Origin: Mytilisepta virgata
Taxonomy: Eukaryota > Mollusca > Bivalvia > Mytilida > Mytilidae
Length of the DNA: 64,000 nucleotides
Direction: 5' to 3'
Assembly (NCBI GenBank): GCA_028015205.1
Contig: CM051514.1
Location: 33,186,150 to 33,250,149 of the forward strand
Part shown: positions 11,301 through 26,300 of the stretch, piece by piece
How the letters are laid out: each line of letters starts with the position of its first letter
Numbering within the stretch: the stretch's first letter is position 1
Notes under the pieces: model-generated
Seen by the model: only the letters and a program-made list of their open reading frames with translations
The model's database searches: none
Told to the model about the DNA's origin: nothing
Made by a program: the position numbers and the translations under genes

Positions 11301-14300
11301 AAGATATTTATTAAAGGTTACGGGGGTTGTTGATAGAGATAAGGGTTGAGAGATTTTTCAAGGTATGACATTTTGTAATATTAAGGAAAGTAAATTTTTT
11401 TTTAATTAGATATGATAGCCATACCCGACTTTGCAGCAGGAGCAATGGAGAACTGGGGATTAATTACATACAGGGAGTCAGCTATGTTATATAAGCCAGG
11501 TGTCTCATCAGAGGGGAACAAACAAGGAGTTACTTCTGTTATAACACATGAGTTGGCTCATCAGGTATTACATACGCTCAGAATAAAATCTAACTTATTT
11601 CTCTTTGTCAAAATATTGTCATCATATTCTGAGATTAGGAATTTTTTTATTCCACCTACAGCATTTATCTGTATAACCATGACCTGACTTTCTATTAAAT
11701 TTAAAATTTAGGTTGAAATGTCAGAAACTGAATGTAGCACTACAGATTAATAATTCATTTATGACAAGTTTTGTGATTTTTCACAGAGAGGTCTGGGTGA
11801 GCTATATTCTTCACTTTGCATCCATCATCCATCAGGCTTCTGTCGTTCATTGTCTGTCCATCATTAGACAATTCACAATCTCCTCTGAAACCTCTATGCA
11901 AGTGGGCCAACTTGAACCAATATTTGCAGAAATGATGTATGGAAGGGTGCCTATAAAAGATCTTAATTTTATTTTGATTAAATGAAAAACAGACTGCCAC
12001 AGGCATTTCTTGATTCTGATTTGTTCTCCTTAAAAACTGCATTGACAGTTTTTTTTCAGACTGTATAAGAATTACGATTTGGAGATCATCTACAAAGGTT
12101 GATTTGGGGGGGTTAGAGTGGCACATAGGTTCCCATTGAAGCCTAGGAAATCACTATTTCATCACCTCCTCCTGAAACTACAATCCCAGTAATAACAAGA
12201 CTAGTTCATATTAAATAAAAAGTCCTTTTTAGCTCATCTGGCCAAAGGCCATGTGAGCTTTTGTCATCACTTGGCATCTGTCGTCCGTCTGTCCGTTAAC
12301 TTTTCACATTTTAATTTTCTCCTCTGAAACCACTGGGCCAAATAGAATTAAATTTGGCAGGAAGCATCTATGTAAGGTCCTTTATAAAGATTGCTCATTT
12401 AGTCCCGATAGGACAACAAACATGGCCACAATGGGCAATTCTTGTTTCTGATTGGCTGAGTTTTCAAAAATCTCCTCTGAAACTGCTGGGCCAAATGGAA
12501 CAAAACTTGACAGGAAACATATGTGGGAGGTCATTTATAAGTTTCCTCATTTTGCCCGATCGGACTACAAATATGACTGCCATAGGCAGTTCTTGTTTCT
12601 GATTGGTTGATATAAAAAAATCTTCTCCTGAAATCACTTGGCCAAAAAATTTTTCTCTGGTACTGCTTGGCCAAATGGAACTAAACTGGACAGAAAGCAT
12701 CTATGGGAGGTTCTCTACAAATTGTCCTCATTTTGTCCTGATTGGGCAAAAAACATGGCCACCATAGGCAATTCTTGTTTCTCATTGATTGATTAAAAAA
12801 AAAAATTTCTCTGGAACTGCTTGGCCAAATGGAACGAAACTTGACAGGAAGCATCTTTGGGAGGTTCATTACAAATTTTTTTATTTCATCCCGATCGGAG
12901 TACATATATGGTTACCATTGGCAGTTCTTGTTTCTAATTGGCTAAAAGAATCTTCTCCTCTGAAATCGCTTGCCCAAATGGAATGAAACCTGATAGGAAG
13001 CATATATGGGAGGTCCTTTATAAAGTTTCCTCATTTTGTTACGATCGAAATACAAATATGGCCGCCTTGAGCAGTTCTTGTTTCTGATTTGATATAAAAA
13101 AAATCTCCTCTGAAGTTGCTTGGCCAAATGGAACGAGACTTGACAAAAAGCATCTGTCAGAGGTTTTTTACAAAGTTTCTTCATTTTGTCCAGATCAGGC
13201 AACAAACATGGCCACCTTAGGTAATTCTTGTTTCCTATTGGTTGGTTTAAAAAAAAAAATTTCTCTTAAACTGCTTGGCCAAATAGAGCCAAACTTGACA
13301 GAAAGTGTCTATGACATATAACAAAAATCTACAGAACTGCAGAATTACTTGAAACCAAACATGGTCTGAATGTTCCTCTTAAGGTGCTCACCAAGTGTTG
13401 TTACTCTGGTGCCAATCCCTAATTTTAAATGGCCTTCAGCGTAGGACTTAAGTTAACATAAGACCCTACGGGAAATACATGCAAAAATCAACTGGAGAAC
13501 TGCCAAATTTTAGAATATGCTGACAGCTTTACAGTGCAAATAGAAGGATCTTGATGAAGAAACTTTTGTTCCTACAAGGCTTACCACACTTCATAATGAT
13601 AGGGAGAAGTGACTCTCTGAGGTACATCAATAAAAATGGCTTTCATGCCAGGTGAGCAATACAGGCTCAGCCCTCTGAGTATCTAGTTGAAAAATGTCCA
13701 TTTCATTTCAATCAGAAAAAGATGGCCACCTGAGGATTGCTCAAATTTTCGAATTCTTGGCATCTAAAATTACAATGCCAACTTTATTAGAAAGATGATT
13801 GGGATACCCTCTACAAAGAATTCTCATTTTGTGTTAATTGGATGGCAAACATGGCAGCTATGGTGACACAACTAGGTTTGTATTGAAGCCTATGGTAAAT
13901 ATCTGAAACTGCAAGGCCAGTTACAACAAAAGTTGGCATGAATAATATATGGAAGGTCCTTTATAAAAAAAAATCCCCATTTTATTTGAATTAGGTAAAA
14001 AAAAAGGTGCCAGGATTCTTTATTCTGCTTAGTCAAATTTTCAAATTCTTTGCCTCTGAAAAAATAATGCCAAATCTTTTGAGGGGGTAGGGAACCCAGG
14101 GTTGGTAACTGTGAATTTGTTTATGATAACGAAATTACAATTTTTGGCCCGGTTACACAAAGTGCAAATCCGGGTTATAGTATGGTGATGTTGGGTGTGC
14201 TTGGAAAATAGGGTACCAATCTTGTGCCAACAACAGCTCCTACATTTTTCAACCCAGATTTATCAAACTTCACAGGCAGATTGTACACATATTGAAGTTG

Positions 14301-17300
14301 TGCACCTGCTATTATGGAATTGTTCGAATAATTTTTTCCCATTTTTCCAGACTTGGGAACTTAGTAATGTTTTCATCAAAATGTGAAAATACGGTACCCA
14401 TTTTGTATCAACTCCTCCTACAGTTTTCAACCCCACCACAATTATGCATCTATACCAAGTCAGGCTATCCAGACTCTCTGTTGTTTTGATGTTTGTTTTT
14501 GTTTTTTATGTGTTATATGCTTTTTATGCATAGTGGTTTGTTGTTTGCATATTGTTGTGGGGCCTGTCACTGTTGGCATTTGTTGTTACCTTTTTTGTAT
14601 TAATTAATTAAAAACAATAAATGCATTATACAACAACAACCTATAGTTAAAGTATCAACATTCCAAATTGATTTCATACAATACCTTTATCTTGAAAGAT
14701 ACTATTAACTTCTCCATGGTTCATAACCCATTCTTTGCTACCCGGCCATCTGTGACTTTGACCCATTTTTCATGAATGAAATGTTTCTCAAGAATGTTTG
14801 ATGTTTAGATAATTCAAGTTTGAAAAATAGAAGATTCACTTTATAACAATATTATAAAAACGAATCATGCAAATAAGCAACATATTTTTCATTCATTTCA
14901 CTTCTAATGCTGCATAAAAAATGGATGATTTATAGTGGTTTGGTGACCTGGTTACTATGGATTGGTGGGATGACCTTTGGCTGAATGAAGGCTTTGCTAG
15001 ATTTGTACAGTATCTCGGAGCAGATAATTTACATCCTGACTGGAAAATGGTGAGGGAAATATGATATTAGTGAAATTACTTTTATTTACCCCGTTAACTC
15101 TGTTACTAGTAAATTCCTGTGTTTTTTAAATATAAACTTTAATTGTAATTTCATATATGGACACATATATAAAAGTTTTGTATTGTATTGTATATAAATG
15201 ACTATTTTCCAAGGGGGGGGGGGGGACATATTGTTTTTGTACTGTTAATCTGTCTCTCCCTCCCAAAGTTTGTGATATCAAAATCTCCTTCACTTTACAT
15301 TAGCATGATTAGAATGAAATTTAACTTGACAGAAATGGCATGAAAGTTTTCCTGATCTAATTGATTTTTGGGGTTTCTCATAGCAAAAACTTAACTCTAT
15401 ATGAGAAAGGTTGGAAATAAAAATCTAATTTATTGGAATGAAACAAAACTTGAAAAAAATTCTGCATTACTAGACATTGAACCCACGCGAGCATGGGAAA
15501 ATAAGCATTTATTTTTTTATTTTATTTTTTTGGGGGTGGCCATATTGACTATAAAAAGTTGTTGTGGCCATGTCATTGATGGAACAGGAACTCAATATGG
15601 ATGTTGTGGCAGGCTTCCCATAAACTTTCCTGTCAAGTAGGTGGTTTCAACTGATAGTTTCATGTCTATATATGATGTAGTATTCCAGAAATGGATGTGA
15701 ATGCAAACCAAGTCAATGAAGCGTGAAATGTAGGTCAACGTGACCCAATTGTCACATGGCTGTTCGTTACTACCGAAGATGGAAACACTGATGAAGTAGA
15801 CTATATGTCACGTAGAATTACCAAAATGGACCTTAAGGTTCCATCAAAGTCAAAATCTATGACAAAAACACAACCACATAGATTGTCAATATTTTTATTG
15901 TTACAATTAATTCTGAACTGGAACTTGATGAAAAGCTTTCATTAAATACACATTTCATAATGCATTACCTTTTTCCTTCAGAATAAATATGAAAATGAAA
16001 TTGTAGATGTAAACATTTCCTTAGTGACAGATGAATTTTTAGGGTTAGGTTGCTAAGCAACCAAAACCCTTATGCCGTCGGTCGTTTGGTTAGACAATGA
16101 AGGAAACTTTGGAAATCTGGTGTTTTGTGGAAAAAGTTGGACCAGAAGTTTTTGAAACTATGTTTTTATGAGTAAATATGCAAGCTTATCTAGGATTGAA
16201 GCTTAAGCAAGGCTAGTTAAGCAGCTTTTTATCTCGATTTTGAGATGACACATGCGCAAACAACCTCTATAGTTTTCGAATTACGACTATGTTTATATTG
16301 GAATATCATATAAGAAAATAAACATTCCGCGGTAAAATAGTCCTAATATTTGTTGTTGCTGGTGCAGTTGTTTTTTAATAGAAATGTAACTGAAACACAC
16401 CGAGAAGTGTAATTGTCCAGTTATTTAATAAAAGATGTGTGTTTTATTGACGATTTCCTTTTTGTTTTGAAAGCCGTGTAAAGTATTCGCACCTTTTAAA
16501 GTGTACAATGCTATCGGCGTAAGGATTTTGAATTTGCACGGATATTTTGGGAAGGATTACAATCAGGTTTATTTTCAAAAGATTTCAAAGGTAAGTTCCA
16601 TTTTTGTTGTGAACGTGATTGTTAACTTATACAGAACATATTTTGCACATTATTTGCTTATTATTCTTGTAATTCTGATGGTATTTTGTGTATTTGATTA
16701 ACCTTTTGACCTGATCATCGTGACTTCATTTTGTCAAACCTGTTGGTCAGTGATAGAATTGCATACAGGTTATTTGAAATGCCGACAACTTGCACATTAA
16801 GATTGAAAAACACTGTGTTTATCATTAATTTAGAAAACGGTATTATCGAAGGTATAATGGGTTTATTTTAATTGAAAGCTTGAATGTTTACGTTCTTTTT
16901 GTGTATTTGATTAACCTTTTGACCTGATCATCGTGACTTCATTTTGTCAAACCTGTTGGTCAGTGATAGAATTGCATACAGGTTATTTGAAATTCCGACA
17001 ACTTGCACATTAAGATTGAAAAACACTGTGTTTATCATTAATTTAGAAAACTGTATTATCGAAGGTATAATGGGTTTATTTTAATTGAAAGCTTGAATGT
17101 TTACGTTCTGATCTACCTGCACATGCGCAATGTAGTGTAAATAGAAATGACCCCCTTCTACAATTGTCCAAACTTTGTCTTTTTAGCTCACCTGGCTAAA
17201 AGCCAGGGTGAGCTTTTGCCATCACTTTGCGTCCGTCGTCCGTCCGTTAACTTTTCACATTTCAATCTTCTTCTAAAAAACCACTGAACCAAACTTGGCA

Positions 17301-20300
17301 GCAATGTTCCTGTGAAGGTCCTTTACAGAATTTGTAATTTTGGTGCTGATCGAATATTCAACATGGCTGCCAGGCCCAATAATGTGTTTTGATTGGCTGA
17401 AATTTCAAAAATCTTCTTGTTTTTCTTGAGGATTAGTTTTTTTTCAGGCGTAGAACAAATTTACCTGCGGCACAATTTTTTTTAACTAAATTATGAGCTT
17501 TTCTCATCACTTGGCGTCCGTCGTCGTCGTTAACATTTTACATTTTGAACTTCTTCTAGAGAACCACTGAATGGAATGAAACCAAACATGGCATGACTGT
17601 TCCTTATGAGGTGCTGACCAAGTGTTGTTACTTTGTAGCTGATCCATCATCCAAGATGGGGCCTAAATTAAAATATTGTTTGTTTGCTGTCAGCCGACCG
17701 ACCAAAAAAAATCGCCGCGACCCAAATAATTTTATTGCCGTTTTTGAAAACATTTTTTTTTATTCCGGAATTTTGCCGGTTGCGGTTTAGAATCGAGTGC
17801 TGATTTCCGGGTTACATGCGGTTTTGATTTCCGGTAGTACATTGAAATGTTTCGAAGGTATACAAGTTAAAGAGGTGAAGGTTATAGCAAGTGACACATA
17901 AATGCATGCATATGCAGAGATAAAAGATTACGAGGCTCCCTACCTTCATACTATTATATAAACATCCAAAATATTTTTCGAGAAAAAAAATAAAATAATT
18001 TACCTACCTACCTACCCACATAAAAAATTCTGGGTAGGAGAATGCAAACAAACAATATTTTAATTTAGGCCTGGCCGCCAGCGGGGAACTTAGTTTAACA
18101 TAGGACCCTATGGGAAATGCATACAAATGACTTCTTTTAGAGAACCGTTGAATGGAATGAAACCAAACATGGCAAGAATGTTCCTTATGAGGTGCTGACC
18201 AAGTTTTGTTACTTTGTAGCTGATCCATAATCCAAGATGGCCGCCAGCGTGGGACTTAGTTTAACATAGAACCCTATGGGAAATGCATACAAATGACTTC
18301 TTTTAGTGACCCACTTAATGGAATGAAACCAAACATGGCATGAATATTCCTTATGAAGTGCTGATCAAGTGTTGTTACTTTGTAGCCGATCCATCATCCA
18401 AGATGGCCGCCAGCGGGGAACTTAGTTTAACATAGGACCCTATGGGATATGCATACAAATGACTTCTTTTAGAGAACCACTGAATGGAATGAAACTAAAT
18501 CTGGCATGAATGTTCCTTATGAGGTGCTGACCAAGTGTTGTTACTTTGTAGCCGATCCATTATCCAAGATGGCCGCCAGCGGGGGACTAAGTTTAACATT
18601 GGACCCTATGGGAAATGCATACAAATGACTTCTTTTAGAGAACCACTGAATGGAATGTAACAAAACATAGCATGAATATTCCTTATGAAGTGCTGACCAA
18701 GTGTTGTTACTTTGTAGCCGATCCATCATCCAAGATGGCCGCCAGCGGGGAACTTAGTTTAACATAGGACCCTATGGGAAATGCCTACAAATGACTTCTT
18801 TTAGAGAACCAATGAATGGAATGAAACTAAATGTGGCATGAATGAACCCTTATAAGGTGCTGACCAAGTGTTGTTACTTTGTTGCCGATCCATCATCCAA
18901 GATGTTTAGAAGTCTATCAGAAAATTGTAAAAAAAATTCTGAATGGTCACAACCTGACCACATATTCAAAAATAATAATGATAAGATGTCTTCAGTAGCT
19001 ATTGTAAGACTACACTAAGATGACCTGTTTTTAATTTTAAATACTGTGTCAAATTAAACCAATCTTGGTCTCAATCATTATATAATTTTACATAATTTCC
19101 AAATTACATTAGATACAGGTGAGCGACACAAGCTCTTGAGAGCCTCTAGTTATATAACCTTAATAACTTGAAGACCTTTGATTTCTGTTTATTTTAATTC
19201 ATCAAATCATTATTATGCGTTTGACTTTTTAAAAAAATTCAATTTAGAGTGATAATTCAAGAAACGTTAGCCGACTCGTGCTTTCTTTGATTGATTAGTG
19301 CATATTTATGTACAGACATGCGCAGTAAAGTTGAGTAGTAGAACCTTCAGCTCAGATACACTGTGTTGCAAAAATATACGTTTTAAAAAATCACTGTATA
19401 TTTTGAAACCAAAGAAATACATATGCTGTCAATTTAAAAAAAAAATCAGTCACCTACCCACAGGAACATTATTATATAATAGACACTTTTTCCGCAGAGC
19501 TCGTTAACTTTCATAATTGATATATTTCCTTGTAAATAATACTGTTAATAAAAAGAATTCAATACCAAAACCTATTTTGCAATACATTGTACAAACAAAA
19601 AGCATTGAAATAATCATCAGCAATGTTTGTACAAATAAAAGTCAAATGCTAGCAACCTAACCCTACCAGTGCTATGCACTTTGATTCAAAAGATGCCGTG
19701 AGTTCCGTAGAGCATATTTTTGGAAAATAATTGTTCCAATTGTTCCATTGTCATTATGAGCAGGGCAAGCGAGGCTTAATTTCACAAATATATCCAATAA
19801 TCAGACGATAAAAGAATTTTTAGTGTGTGGCTGCGTGTGATGTCCACATTTATATTTATCAAAAATGTCCGAGATAAATTTCGTCATTAATGATAAAGAT
19901 GACCATTTGTTAAACATATTTTTATCTAGGGCTTACAGGGAATTGTATGGTAGAGATATATTTAGACAGGTCACATTACAAATGATGTAAAAATAGATAA
20001 TGGTTGGTGTTATCACTTTGTGCAAGGTAAACATCCGAGCAATCCAAAAAACACTAAGTTAGGAATTCCTTTGAACTTTACCTTATTTCTTCATAATCTT
20101 CAAAGTTCATAACCTTTAGAGTTAGGAGAAATTACGTTATTGTTGAAAAACAATCCTGAATACATGAAGCGGAAACATCCCACTTGAAGGGGAATGTTTT
20201 TAATTTGTTTTATTCTTCTTCCGTAATTTCAAACATAAATACATTTAAAATAAATGCATACTTGTTTATTTAAATCAATTTGTTAAAATGATGCATTCGA

Positions 20301-23300
20301 GAACCTTCTAAGGTATGAGTTGGGAGAATTTATATCGGAAAGTGCATACAAATTCCATTTACACATAAACAAAACTGTAGTTTAAATTTATAAATGCAGA
20401 TTGTCAAATCCGATAATAACCTTTATAATCTGAACCATACATCGTTTATTTTGAACCACGCGTTTTGCCGCCTATTCGGCTAATTCGTAAATTTAGTATT
20501 ATAGATTTGTGTACTTGGGGAAGTCATAAAGGTTTCTCTTATCAGATAGATCTTTGGGGGTTCTTATAGCAAAATTTTGGGGCTTCAGTAGCAAACATGG
20601 AATTTATTTTTAGTAGTTTAATGGGGTTGTAAAGGTGTTAACCCTGTGCAAATTTTTAGTTTGGAGCACATCGGCATAAAAAATGTACTTTTTTCAATGC
20701 TTTTAACAGTTAAACTACAAAAAGAATCTTTCAATTCTTAACGGGGATAACTTATTGGATTTGTACATGTACAACTTCACTTTTTCTTTTTTTTTGGTAA
20801 AGGTTTGTCCAAAATCTTTTACAGTTTGTTGTAATTATCCAATTTGTATGTAATTTACTGCAAAACAGTAATATCTAACATGTACATGGATGTATATGTA
20901 CCATGCAATTGTTTATGTGTCTGTTGTGATGATCAAACTTCTCTGTGAGATTGTTGGACAAAACAAGATCTAATTTATTATATTTCTTTTTCTGTTAAAA
21001 CTTTAAAACCTGGCTTAGCAGGCTTCATATTATATCAGCATGTTCTGAATTTGCCATTAATAGTAGCCACTGAACAAAACACACCACTCAGTACATCTAA
21101 TTTTCGTTCAATGCAATATTTTTACAGTTTGAACAGTTTGTAATAGATGTTGTCCATACAGCCTTTTCATTTGACGGTTTGGTGACATCGCATCCTGTTT
21201 ATGTACCAGTAAACCATCCTGACGAAATCAATGAGATATTTGACACTATTTCCTATAGCAAGGTAAACATATACATGTATATGTAAGAATTGGTAATAAA
21301 ATTAATATTCTTAGATCATGGATGATTTTATTCCTTTATTTAGTAAAATTCTGCTCTTTACAGTCAAGATTTGTCATTACCGGTAATATGAAATCAAGAA
21401 TTTTTTTTACTTTTTAGGTAATTCCTACAGTTAATAGGGCCCAAATAATAAATGATGCATGGAGTTTCTCTAGGTAAGTCTGTCTGTAAATTTGCTCTTA
21501 ACAAACTATTAATGTATGTGGATTTCTGGTTGTGTGAATTTTTAGTATTTTCTGAGCCATATACTGCTTGTGCTATAATGTGGGTTGGTGTTCACACGAC
21601 AATACTTACATACTTGAAATCAGTCTTTTTACCTGGCCATCTTTGATTTTGATTGGCCGAATTACAAATATCTTTAAAACAACTACATTATGAAATGTTT
21701 TGAAACTTTGCAGGACTAATGACAGCAATACCCTCTACAATTTTTTTGCTTTTGGTTGAGATTCATCTGCTCATTCCATGGCTGCAGTTTCCATGTAAAC
21801 CATATGGTAAATGACTTTTTTGTCATTTGCTCGGGTACTTATGGACCAAAGTTACCAAAGTTGGTAGGAATGGTGTATGGCAGGACATCTATGAACTACT
21901 CACCTTTGGTTCCAGTTGGATGAACATGGCTGTCACAGAGGCCATCTTTGATTTTTATTGGCCAATTCTTCTCTGAAACTACATTGTGAAATGTTTGGAA
22001 ACTTTGCAGAACTGATGACAGCAATACCCTCTACAAATGATCCACTTTTGGTTGAGATTCATTCACTCACGTGGCGGCTGCAGCTACTCAAAGTTTCCAT
22101 GGAAACCATATGGGAAATGACTTTTTTAGCCATGTAGGCTCATGCCTCTAGTATTGTTTAGTTTAGTTGGGGTTTTACGCCGTTTTCAGCACATTTGGCT
22201 ATTTCGCGGCGGCCAATTTGTATTGGTGGAGGAAGCCGGAGTACCTGGAGAGAACCACCGACCTTTGGTAGGAAAATTGGCATTCCTTGTCAATTAAGAT
22301 CCGAGTCGAGCACACCCTGCCACAGGTCAGATTCGAACTTGCAACCTCAGCGTTGACAGGCTAGTGATCATTAATAGCCATGATCTCTAGTATTGTTAAG
22401 TCTAAGAATGAATCAGTATCTTAATATGAATGATATTGTATGAACAGTTGTCATAATTTGCTACCTGTCGCCGACTACCTATTCCGTAACTGCTAATTCA
22501 ATTTATAAGAATATGATCTTGTAAAATGACACTTTTTTGTAAATGTACCCATTGACAAAATCTGGCGAGATGGACATCAGGGCTAAAAATTGAAAAGGAA
22601 CTTCTCTGAATTAAGATGAACATCTGTACATTTGTCTTAATATTTTTTTGTTTACAGGGCTAACCAATTAGATGTACAAATTGCCCTGGAACTTGCAGAA
22701 TATCTGAACTCAGAAATGGATTATATACCTAGAACTGCAGCCAATAAACAGTTGTCATATCTGGATAATATGTTGTCTAAATCAAAATATTATGGAAAAT
22801 TTAAGGTAAAGATTAAGGGACAATTAAAATAATTTATTTTATTGTGATATAACAAATTACTCAAGGCCACAAAGGGAATGTTTAAGTACCAGTTTGTAAC
22901 TTTGTTTCTGAAGCATGATTAGAAAAAACACTACACAAAAATCTTGAATATGAAAAGGTTTGACGTAAAACAAAATTTAAGATGAATTGTGTGTATTTAC
23001 AGGAAGTGATGAGAAAGTTTGTCAGTTCAGCATTTGTTAAGTTTGGATTAAATAGTACAGGTCTGGATCATATACAGTCGTAAGTTTTAAGGTTGAGCTT
23101 TTTATTATTTTTTTTCAACAAATATCGTATCTGTTACTTTTCACATATTGCAATCATAATATACAGTAGTATATGATATGCAACAGGTTTGTGACACAAT
23201 AGTTCTATAGATATATGTGAATGACACATAAACATACAGAAAGATAATTATGACCTTTTCTAGGTTAGATCATACCAAAATATTGAAAATATGCTTCCCA

Positions 23301-26300
23301 AAAGTGAGGCATTGAATTAAAAAAGATTTTTTTGGGTCAGTTGTAAATGGCATATTAATTTAGTAAATGAAACCAAATGAATGTGTTAATTATAATACTT
23401 GTGTCTACAAGAAACCTATGAATTGCTGTGTGAACACTTGCAGTTTCATTTAGCTCCATAAAAGAAAGTCCTGATGTAGAACTGTGGAAATAATAAATTA
23501 TCACCAGAATCTCAGTGAGCCTAACAGGATGACAATGAATTAAAATGACAGCAAAACTGTCAATTTTCTTGTATTAGAAAAATCATGTCAGCATTGACAG
23601 ATGTTGATATTAGTTGCAGATACTATAAATATAATGTCAGCATTGTAGCTGATACTATAAATATCATGTCAGCATTGTAGCTGATACTATAAATATCATG
23701 TCAGCATTGACAGATGTTGATATTTGTAGCTGATACTATAAATATCATGTCAGTATTGACAGATGTTGATATTTTTGGCTGATACTATCAATATGATGTC
23801 AGCATTGATAGATATTGATGTTTGTAGCTGATACAATAAGTATCATGTCAGCATTGACAGATGTTGATATTTATAGCTGATACCATAAATATCATGTCAG
23901 CATTGACAGATACTGATATGTATAGCTGATACTATAAATATCATGTCAGCATTGACAGATGTTGATATTTGTAGCTGATACAATAAATATCATGTCAGCA
24001 TTGACAGATGTTGATATGTGTAGCTGATCTATAAATACCTTGTCAGCGGGGTCAAAAGCAAAATGTAATAATGTTTTGATTTGAATTCAAAAAGAAAACT
24101 TTTAAATGATTCTACTGTAGTATTGTTTACATTCTGGAAGTTTATGTGATGATTTTTTAGGTACACAAGATCAGAAGTTGCAGGTATAGCATGTGATTAT
24201 GACCTTCAAGAGTGCATCAGTGAAGCTAAACAACAGTTTTCTGGTTGGATGAAAAACCCTAAACAAAACAGGTTTATTGCTTTCAAGGTTTTTGTGTCGC
24301 CTGCGGAACGCATGGTTGAAACATAGGGATCACTATCTGTTGTCTTGCGTCGTCACACTTTTTTTCTATCCTCAACTACTCAGGGAATCTCAAAGGAATC
24401 TGATGAAACTTTCTCTGTGCATTAACCTTAATGCACAGGTGTGCATATATATATTTCATTATTAGAAAATTTAAAAAAAAAAATTGTAAAAATTGACATT
24501 TTTGAAAAAAAGGGTGGGAGATGGTCAAAACTCCTATCCTCAACTACTCGTAAACCGCTCAAAGGAATTTGATGAAACTTTCTCTGTGCATTAACCTTAA
24601 TGCACAGGTGTGCATATATATTTCATTTTTAGAAAAATTTTTAATTTTTTTTTTATTGTAAAAATTGACATTTTGGGGGAAAAAAGGGGGGAGGGTGGTC
24701 AAAACTATCCTCAACTAATCCATAACCACCCAAGGCAATTTGATGAAACTTTCTCTGTGCATTAACCTTAATGCAAAGGTGTGCAAATATATTTCATTTT
24801 TAGAAAATTTAATGTCTTTTGTAAAAATTTACGTCTGCAGGCGACACATGTCTTCCTTGGAAGACTCTCAAATTTTTTGTGGTGTTATGACTTGCTTTAT
24901 ACCTATTGTTGAAGTACTTGTGTTGTACAAATTAGACATATTTCTAGGATTAAGTCAACATGTTATTCCTTTAAAACACTCAAATTCTCTATGGCAAGCA
25001 ATTTGCCCCGTCAGGAATTTTTGTTCTTGTAAAAATATTGTAAATGGAAGCCTTGAGAAACTTTCATCTTTAAGATGGTAAAATATCGTATATTTTATTT
25101 CAGAATAAGTCCCGATATAAGATATATAGTATACTGTACAGCTATCAGAACAGGGGGAGAAAAGGAATGGAACTTTGCCTATAATCAGTATAAACAGACT
25201 AGGGTATTTTCAGAAAAAGACAATCTACTAAGATCACTAGCCTGTTCTGAGGTTCCATGGATACTTCAAAGGTAATTTAGATAATCTACTCAGCCTGTTT
25301 GGATTGCCAATGATGATTAGTTCAAAGTTATTTTTGGATAATCCCTTTTAATGATCATTCGTCTGTTCTAATATTTTGTGTATAACCAACAGGAACTGTT
25401 TCCTTGCAGTGAAAAAAAAGATGAAATGTGGAATTGAAGACCTTGTGATCTAAATTTATTTTTGATCATTTGATTTTTGTAAATTTTTAACACATTTTTT
25501 TTTTTAACTTTTAATAATTTCATTTTGCAATGAATAACATTGTTTAAATGATCTTTCTTTTTTTTTAAATATATTTAGGTTGTTGCAGTATGCCATCACT
25601 CCAGAAGAAATCAGAAAACAAGACACAGGGAATGTATTATTACAGGTGGCTGCCAACAAAGTGGGACGGCCAATAGTTTGGTCATTTGTACAGTCCAAAT
25701 GGGATTATATACACGATGAGTAAGATCTATACATGTGTGCAGCCTTTGAAATATAAACATGTTGGAATTTTTAAAACATCCCCATAAGCTTTAGTTCTCA
25801 TTCTTAGTAAAAGTTTATATTGGTACAGTGGAACCTCTGTAAACCGAACAGCTGTGGGACCGGAGAAATCGGCCGGTTTTCAGAGGGTCCGGTTTTAGGA
25901 GGTTCCGGTTTTAGGAGGTTCCGGAAAAGACGCGTATCTGATCCGGAGAGTGAAACCGGAAGTTTATAACGATGTTGTAAACTTGTGCCATGTGCTTACA
26001 TATGTACATGTACCACGCGCATATTATTTTAATGCAAATTAATTGTTTTTAATTTCAATCCGACGCTTTTATTGATGCCTGATTATTGTTTGATTAACAA
26101 CTTTCACACCTTTATTTAAAATGGTTATTTAATTTAATGATGTCAATCATCGATCGATTAAGGATGACATTTATTACGGTTCACTGATTTTCCAGGTAAT
26201 ACATTGTTTCGGCCGGTTTCTTGAGGTTAATTTGACAAGAATACATGTATATATGTTTTGTACCGGAAAGTACGGCCGGTGTTCGGAATTCAGAGGTTCC

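Larger units (their letters stand above)
17184..19151 (+). repeat. AGCTCACCTGG-hairpin family, long copy hosting a satellite and a MITE
   Basis: The left hairpin is AGCTCACCTGGCT / AGCCAGGGTGAGCT, followed by 'gcgtccgtcgtccgtccg'. The right end is 'caggtgagcgacacaagctc' then 'gagcctctagtt'. GAGC...GCTC also pairs. The middle is the 166-bp satellite. Confidence 0.75.
16040..19665. other. Possible composite element with inverted ends
   Basis: TAGGGTTAGGTTGCTA at 16040-16055 is inverted at 19650-19665. The interval contains a 213-bp duplication, an AGCTCACC repeat, a MITE and a satellite. A 16-bp match alone is weak evidence. Confidence 0.25.

Noticed and set aside
18004..18729. Minus-strand frames of 62-74 codons
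   Set aside because: Translations of the 166-bp satellite.
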